From an uncultured Clostridia bacterium (lineage in GTDB: Bacteria > Bacillota > Clostridia > Peptostreptococcales > Anaerovoracaceae), in the NCBI GenBank assembly GCA_945830395.1, contig CALZYE010000006.1:1-64000 (forward strand): a DNA stretch of 64,000 bases, written 5' to 3'. Made by a program: the position numbers and the translations under genes. The notes below the pieces were generated by a model, which worked only from the letters and a program-made list of their open reading frames with translations, ran no database searches and was not told where the DNA came from. This document shows, piece after piece, positions 58,772 to 64,000 of the stretch (positions within the stretch are counted from its first letter, which is position 1; each line of letters starts with the position of its first letter).

Positions 58772-60277
58772 TTACTTAAAGTAAATCTTTAACTTCTGCA
58801 TATCCGTTTTGCCGTTAGGCAGCTTCGGCATTTCCTCCAGTTTTATAACCTTTCTCGGAACCATGAAAGGCGGCATAACCTTTCTGAAATGCAAAACTAT
58901 ATCCTTTGATTCCGCTCTGCCTGCAACAAACATATACAGATGTTTTTTGTCTGCGTGATACAGAACACAGCATTCCTCCACACCCTCCAGTGCAAGTGCC
59001 GTCAGCTCCAATTCTGCAAGCTCGACTCTATGCCCCATATGTTTTATCTGTCTGTCCTTTCTTCCTATGAAGGTCAGATTTCCATCGGCCTCTATTCTTC
59101 CCAAATCACCTGTTTTGTAAATCAGTTCCCTGTAATTTTTGTTGAGAGGATTCTGGATAAAGGATTTCTCGGTTCTTTCTGCATCTCCGTAATACCCCAG
59201 AGCAAGGCAAGGTCCCTTAACGCAGATTTCTCCCTCTTTTCCTTCAGGAACGGCATTATTCTCCTCGTCAAGAAGCAAAATACCGTAGTGTTTATACGGC
59301 TTTCCTATTGAAAGCACCGTCTCCTCTGTAACCTTTTCCTTCACCTCATAGTAAGTGCATGATGCGGTAGCTTCAGTGGGACCGTATTGATTTATAAATC
59401 TTGCCTTAGGCAAATTTTCCTGCCATATTTTAAGATATTTTCCGGGAAATACCGACCCCGAAAACACTATCTTGTTCAGATACTCAGGTACAACCTCTTC
59501 AAATGCCCCAAGCTTTGCCGGAACTTCCATGCCCGCAGCACTCCAGCATATAGTGGACACTTTATATTTGTTCAAGGTTTCGAACAACTGCGCCCCCATG
59601 GCAAATTCATTTTTAGGAACTATTACCGTTTCCGCAAAGGTCATAAGAGGCAAATATATATCTCTCACCGCTGCAATATAGTCAAGAGGAGATTGATTTG
59701 CCAAAATATCCTCTTCCGTTAATCCCAATACTTCATTCAGTCCGTCCAGATAGCAAAGGAGAGAATGGTGCGATGTAATCACTCCCTTGGGAACGCCGCT
59801 GGAGCCTGATGTAAATATAGCATATAAAGGCGAATACTCCGTCAGATTGTTTACGGCAGAAGCCAACAGGGCTTCGTCCGCCTCCGTGTCCAAAATATCC
59901 TCTACAGCGACAATCTTCCCCTTGTACTCCAAAGAATTTGCAAGTTCAAGATTATCCTTCGATACCAACATAATTTCGGAGTTTATTACCTTGAGAATTT
60001 GGTTCAATCTGGCAATAGGCATGGCAGAATCCATGGGAGCATAAAAACATCCCGCCTGAACAGCTCCCATATAGCAAACAGGAGTTATAACACTTCTTCC
60101 TGCCAAAACCGATACCGGACTTTCCGGCGGGAGCTTCCTCGCTATCCATGAACCCACAGCCTTCGTGAGTTTCCTCAGTTCCCCAAAGGTAAGGCTCTCC
60201 TCACCATTGCGATATGCTACTTTATCAAAATGATTTTTGCTTGCTCGATCAAGCATCATCAAAACAGATGTATCCAT
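58772..60277 (-). CDS. Amino-acid adenylation (AMP-binding) enzyme, DltA-like
   Basis: AIFTSGSSGVPKGVITSH, INQYGPTEATASCTYYEV, YKTGDLGR, GRKDRQIKHMGHRVELAELE, PNGKTDMQKLK. Confidence 0.93.
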   Translation of the reverse strand: MDTSVLMMLDRASKNHFDKVAYRNGEESLTFGELRKLTKAVGSWIARKLPPESPVSVLAGRSVITPVCYMGAVQAGCFYAPMDSAMPIARLNQILKVINSEIMLVSKDNLELANSLEYKGKIVAVEDILDTEADEALLASAVNNLTEYSPLYAIFTSGSSGVPKGVITSHHSLLCYLDGLNEVLGLTEEDILANQSPLDYIAAVRDIYLPLMTFAETVIVPKNEFAMGAQLFETLNKYKVSTICWSAAGMEVPAKLGAFEEVVPEYLNKIVFSGSVFPGKYLKIWQENLPKARFINQYGPTEATASCTYYEVKEKVTEETVLSIGKPYKHYGILLLDEENNAVPEGKEGEICVKGPCLALGYYGDAERTEKSFIQNPLNKNYRELIYKTGDLGRIEADGNLTFIGRKDRQIKHMGHRVELAELELTALALEGVEECCVLYHADKKHLYMFVAGRAESKDIVLHFRKVMPPFMVPRKVIKLEEMPKLPNGKTDMQKLKIYFK

Positions 60278-60333
60278 AAGTTCCCCCTAATACACAGTTT
60301 TACTTTTTACCCCATTTCAATACCGTATATTTT

Positions 60334-60363
60334 AGTTTAACCTATTTTTAGATACTATGTCAA
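60334..60363 (-). promoter_or_regulatory. Candidate sigma-70 promoter for the dlt-like operon
   Basis: Minus strand TTGACA-18 nt-TAAACT. Confidence 0.45.
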
Positions 60364-60449
60364 TTTATTTTAAAAAATATGTTGTTAATTCACAAATTCA
60401 AGTCGAATTTTGAAAATCCCTTGCCATATTCTTTTGTGAGCCTTGCTGC

Positions 60450-60484
60450 ACAAAAACAGCGCAGCAGCCATAAAACTGCTACGC
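60450..60484 (-). terminator. Terminator downstream of rplQ
   Basis: Minus GCGTAGCAG-TTTTATGG-CTGCTGCGC then TGTTTTT. Confidence 0.7.
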
Positions 60485-60550
60485 CTAAAAAGTACAACTT
60501 TTTGGAGTCATCTCATTAAATGACTTCAAAACCTGCTCTTTTAATTTCTG

Positions 60551-60892
60551 TTATACAAGTTCAAGAAATACTACTTCGGCACAGTCCCCTCTGCGAGGTC
60601 CCAGCTTAAGAATTCTTGTGTATCCGCCATTTCTTTCAGCGTATTTAGGTGCGATTTCTTCAAAAAGCTTAGTTACTACAGTTTCGTCATATACGAAGCT
60701 CAGTACCTGCCTTCTTGCATGAAGATCTCCACGCTTTGCCAATGTAATCATCTTTTCGGCAATTCTTCCGGCTTCCTTTGCTCTCGTATCGGTTGTGGAA
60801 ATTCTTCCTTCACGAAGCAAGTCGGTAACAAGGTTTCTCAACATTGCTTTTCTGTGAGCCGTATTTCTGCCCAGTTTTCTGTATCCTGGCAT
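60551..60892 (-). CDS. rplQ: 50S ribosomal protein L17
   Basis: [26 protein letters not shown]. Confidence 0.97.
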   Translation of the reverse strand: MPGYRKLGRNTAHRKAMLRNLVTDLLREGRISTTDTRAKEAGRIAEKMITLAKRGDLHARRQVLSFVYDETVVTKLFEEIAPKYAERNGGYTRILKLGPRRGDCAEVVFLELV

Positions 60893-60981
60893 TTCAATGC
60901 TCCTTTCTTCTAAATCGTTGTCATATCAATGTAAATTACAAGGCGCATGCCTCTTTGGAACATGATATGTCGCTAAGTATA

Positions 60982-61926
60982 TTACTCGTCGCCGGGCTTT
61001 AGTCCAAGACCCAGTTCTTCAAGCTTATTCTTAACCTCATCGAGAGATTTCTTACCGAGATTTCTAACTTTCATCATGTCATCTTCGGTACGCTCTGTCA
61101 ATTCTTCTACGGTATTAATAGAAGCTCTCTTCAAACAGTTGAAGGATCTTACCGAAAGTTCAAGCTCCTCGATGGTCATCTCCAAAGCTTTCTCTTTCTG
61201 ATCTTCTTCTTTCTCAATCATGATTTCAAAAGCATCCGCGCTGTCATCCAGCTCGATGAACAGGTTTAAATGCTCCTGCATGATTTTTGCGCCGATCGAC
61301 ACTCCCTCTTCAGGAGAAACTGAACCATCTGTCCAAATCTCAAGGATGAGTTTGTCATAGTCTGTAACCTGACCTACCCTTGTATTCTCAACAGTGAAAT
61401 TTGCTTTGCGAACCGGTGTATAAATGGAATCAACAGGGATAACGGAAATCGGTGTATCCTCTGTCTTATTTTTTTCGGCTGTGACATATCCTCTGCCCTT
61501 AGCCAAATTGATTTCCATTACCAAAGTAGCGTTTTCTTCCAGTGTTGCGATATGAAGATCAGGGTTGTAGATTTCCATCTCCGCATCACCAATTATATCT
61601 GCCGCTGTGACTTCTTTCGGTCCAACCGCATTTATAATAACTCTCTTTGTATCATCACCGGTAAGCTTTACCGCCAGTTTTTTCAGATTAAGAATAATTT
61701 CGGTTACATCTTCCTTTACACCCGGAATTGTTGAAAATTCGTGTAAAATACCATCAATTTTCACAGAAGTTACCGCCGCTCCCGGAAGTGAGCTTAAAAG
61801 AATTCTTCTCATGCAATTTCCAAGAGTTGTTCCGTAACCTCTTTCTAAAGGCTCTACAATGAACTTTCCATAGCAACCATCTTCGCCGATTTCTTTTGTG
61901 ATCATTGGTTTTTCGATTTCTATCAT
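60982..61926 (-). CDS. rpoA: RNA polymerase alpha subunit
   Basis: [60 protein letters not shown]-term [17 protein letters not shown]. Confidence 0.98.
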   Translation of the reverse strand: MIEIEKPMITKEIGEDGCYGKFIVEPLERGYGTTLGNCMRRILLSSLPGAAVTSVKIDGILHEFSTIPGVKEDVTEIILNLKKLAVKLTGDDTKRVIINAVGPKEVTAADIIGDAEMEIYNPDLHIATLEENATLVMEINLAKGRGYVTAEKNKTEDTPISVIPVDSIYTPVRKANFTVENTRVGQVTDYDKLILEIWTDGSVSPEEGVSIGAKIMQEHLNLFIELDDSADAFEIMIEKEEDQKEKALEMTIEELELSVRSFNCLKRASINTVEELTERTEDDMMKVRNLGKKSLDEVKNKLEELGLGLKPGDE

Positions 61927-61975
61927 GATAAAAACCTCCCTTTCGTATCCAAACAAATAACGAACATTTAACTAA

Positions 61976-62563
61976 TTATTTGGAGTACAATTCGACGATT
62001 AGATGTTCCTCAATCGGCGTGTCGATTTCTGCTCTGGTAGGCAGAGCAACAACTTTACCTTCCAGCTTATCTGCATCAGCACTTAGCCATGACGGTACAA
62101 CGACCTGAAGTTCCTTAAGCTCCTTAAACTTAGGGGAACTCTGACTCTTTTCCTTGACTTTGATTACATCTCCGGCTTTTACCTGAAGACCGGGTGAATT
62201 CACTTTTTTTCCGTTCAAAGTATAGTGTCCATGTACTACAAGTTGTCTCGCTTCTCTTCTTGTGAATGCAAGACCAAGTCTGTAAACAACATTGTCCAGT
62301 CTTGATTCAAGCATAACCAACAGGTTCTCACCGGTCATGCCCTTTTTCTTAGCTGCTTTTTCAAATGTATTTCTGAACTGCTTTTCCTGCATTCCATAGA
62401 TGAACTTAGCTCTCTGCTTTTCACGAAGCTGCAGGCCGTATTCGCTCATCTTTCTCATATTTCTTCTCGGCTGTCTCTTGGACTCCTTAAAGATTCCCAA
62501 ATGACCCGGATCAATATCAAGTGATCTGCATCTTTTTAAAATAGGATCTCTGTTTGTTGCCAT
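61976..62563 (-). CDS. rpsD: 30S ribosomal protein S4
   Basis: Smaller S4-type protein; [38 protein letters not shown]. Confidence 0.97.
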   Translation of the reverse strand: MATNRDPILKRCRSLDIDPGHLGIFKESKRQPRRNMRKMSEYGLQLREKQRAKFIYGMQEKQFRNTFEKAAKKKGMTGENLLVMLESRLDNVVYRLGLAFTRREARQLVVHGHYTLNGKKVNSPGLQVKAGDVIKVKEKSQSSPKFKELKELQVVVPSWLSADADKLEGKVVALPTRAEIDTPIEEHLIVELYSK

Positions 62564-62584
62564 AATATGTTTTCCTCCCCTCTA

Positions 62585-62983
62585 CTATACTCTTCTTCTC
62601 TTCGGTGGACGGCATCCATTGTGCGGAATAGGTGTAATGTCTTTAATCATTGTGATTTCAAGACCTGCAGCCTGCAATGCACGGATTGCCGCTTCTCTTC
62701 CGGAACCGGGACCTTTAACATAAACTTCAACTGTCTTAAGTCCGTGTTCAAGAGCTCCCTTGGTTGCTTCTTCGGCAGCCATCTGAGCAGCGAATGGGGT
62801 GGATTTCTTGGATCCTTTGAATCCCAGTGATCCTGCACTTGACCATGAAAGGGCATTTCCTTCCATGTCAGTCAGCGTAACTAATGTATTGTTAAAGGTG
62901 GACTGGATATGTGCCTGGCCTTTTTCAATGTTTTTGCGCTGGATTCTTTTTCTTCTTACAGTTTTCTTTCCTGCTTTAGCCAT
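62585..62983 (-). CDS. rpsK: 30S ribosomal protein S11
   Basis: [55 protein letters not shown]. Confidence 0.98.
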   Translation of the reverse strand: MAKAGKKTVRRKRIQRKNIEKGQAHIQSTFNNTLVTLTDMEGNALSWSSAGSLGFKGSKKSTPFAAQMAAEEATKGALEHGLKTVEVYVKGPGSGREAAIRALQAAGLEITMIKDITPIPHNGCRPPKRRRV

Positions 62984-62995
62984 TTTAGTCCTCCT

Positions 62996-63364
62996 TTACT
63001 TTTTCTTTCTACCGACGGTCTTTTTAGGACCTTTGCGTGTTCTTGCATTAGTCTTAGTTTTCTGTCCTCTTACAGGAAGACCCCTTCTGTGTCTGATTCC
63101 TCTGTAGCTTCCGATTTCCATCAGGCGTTTGATGTTCATGGAAACTTCCCTTCTCAGATCACCTTCAACTAAGTACTTAGCTTCGATAATTTTTCTGATT
63201 TTACCGGCTTCATCCTCTGTCAAATCCTTTATTCTTGTATCAGGATTGATACCTGCTTCTGCGAGGATTGCTTTTGCTGATGTTTTGCCAATTCCGTAGA
63301 TATAGGTTAGTCCGATTTCTACTCTTTTGTCTCTTGGTAAGTCGACACCGGCTATACGTGCCAT
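62996..63364 (-). CDS. rpsM: 30S ribosomal protein S13
   Basis: [52 protein letters not shown]. Confidence 0.98.
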   Translation of the reverse strand: MARIAGVDLPRDKRVEIGLTYIYGIGKTSAKAILAEAGINPDTRIKDLTEDEAGKIRKIIEAKYLVEGDLRREVSMNIKRLMEIGSYRGIRHRRGLPVRGQKTKTNARTRKGPKKTVGRKKK

Positions 63365-63492
63365 ATGTTTCCTCCTTCTCCTATCTTCCGTCACTTGCCG
63401 GGGTGATATAGACAGGCGTTCTAAAAAATAAATTAATCTTGGGTGGAAGTCCCGGTTCTATTCCACTTGCCAACACTTTTTATAAAGTGTTA

Positions 63493-63606
63493 TTAACCTT
63501 GTCTCTGCTTATGCTTAGGATTTTCGCAGATAACCATGACTTTGCCATGTCTCTTGATTACCTTACATTTTTCGCAGATCGGTTTTACTGAAGCTCTTAC
63601 TTTCAT
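63493..63606 (-). CDS. rpmJ: 50S ribosomal protein L36
   Basis: Minus strand [37 protein letters not shown] (not in ORF track because short). Confidence 0.97.
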   Translation of the reverse strand: MKVRASVKPICEKCKVIKRHGKVMVICENPKHKQRQG

Positions 63607-63655
63607 TTTAAAACCTCCTTATGCAAGGGCTGGGTTTCCCTCAGCCTTAATGCCA

Positions 63656-63880
63656 TTAATGTCCTTTATCTCTCCAAATGATTCTTCCACGAGTCAAGTC
63701 GTAAGGTGAAAGCTCTACCTTTACTTTATCCCCCGGCAGAATTCTAATATAATGCATTCTGATTTTGCCTGAGATGTGTGCAAGCACTTCAAAACCATTT
63801 TCCAGCTTGACTTTGAACATGGCATTTGGCTGTGCATCTACCACTGTTCCCATCGCTTCTATGACGTCTTTTTTCGCCAT
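63656..63880 (-). CDS. infA: Translation initiation factor IF-1
   Basis: [60 protein letters not shown]. Confidence 0.98.
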   Translation of the reverse strand: MAKKDVIEAMGTVVDAQPNAMFKVKLENGFEVLAHISGKIRMHYIRILPGDKVKVELSPYDLTRGRIIWRDKGH

Positions 63881-63896
63881 GTTTTATACCTCTCCT

Positions 63897-64000
63897 TTAA
63901 ATCGTGAGTATATCCGGCTCGCCATCTGTGATGGCCAGGGTATTCTCATAATGTGCGGCCAAGCCGCCATCTTCCGTTACAACAGTCCAGTTGTTGAGAA
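63897..64000 (-). CDS. map: Methionine aminopeptidase, C-terminal fragment (truncated by window end)
   Basis: Minus NNWTVVTEDGGLAAHYENTLAITDGEPDILTI*. Confidence 0.9.
   Translation of the reverse strand, partial: LNNWTVVTEDGGLAAHYENTLAITDGEPDILTI

Noticed and set aside
1-64000. CRISPR arrays, rRNA/tRNA genes, IS elements, prophage
   Set aside because: No regular repeat-spacer arrays, no recognisable tRNA/rRNA sequence, no transposase/integrase ORFs seen by eye; a tRNAscan/minced run would be needed to be certain.

Overview
A 64 kb contig end from a low-GC Firmicute (Clostridia-like), mostly coding on the minus strand. Bases 1-46 are Illumina Nextera library adapter, not genome. The rest, in order: rqcH and a small alarmone synthetase; a merged ribosome-maturation/SRP and cell-division block (ffh-rpsP-khpA-rimM-trmD-hlyD-like-yggS-sepF-yggT-divIVA-lspA-rluD); a ~19 kb teichoic-acid-like surface polymer locus (LCP, TagG/H, IspD/TarI, TagD fusion, two LicD pairs, two TagB/F, class V aminotransferase, ornithine-cyclodeaminase-like protein, S11 lipoprotein, decayed tagD copy); etfAB-bcd; thiI/iscS/rny; transporters; folD; a CsoR/CopA copper module; malic enzyme/fumarase; a dlt-like operon containing a fold-III PLP decarboxylase; and the rplQ-rpoA-rpsD-rpsK-rpsM-rpmJ-infA-map(partial) block. 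The best candidates for undescribed biology are (i) the dlt-like operon (AMP ligase, carrier protein, LysA/BtrK-like decarboxylase, MBOAT, SGNH), which could attach a decarboxylated amino acid to a surface polymer, and (ii) the surface polymer locus, which pairs canonical LicD enzymes with LicD-like proteins lacking the DDDID motif and also contains a TagD fusion to a degenerate Gfo/Idh-like domain. All family calls come from reading motifs by eye; no database search was run.
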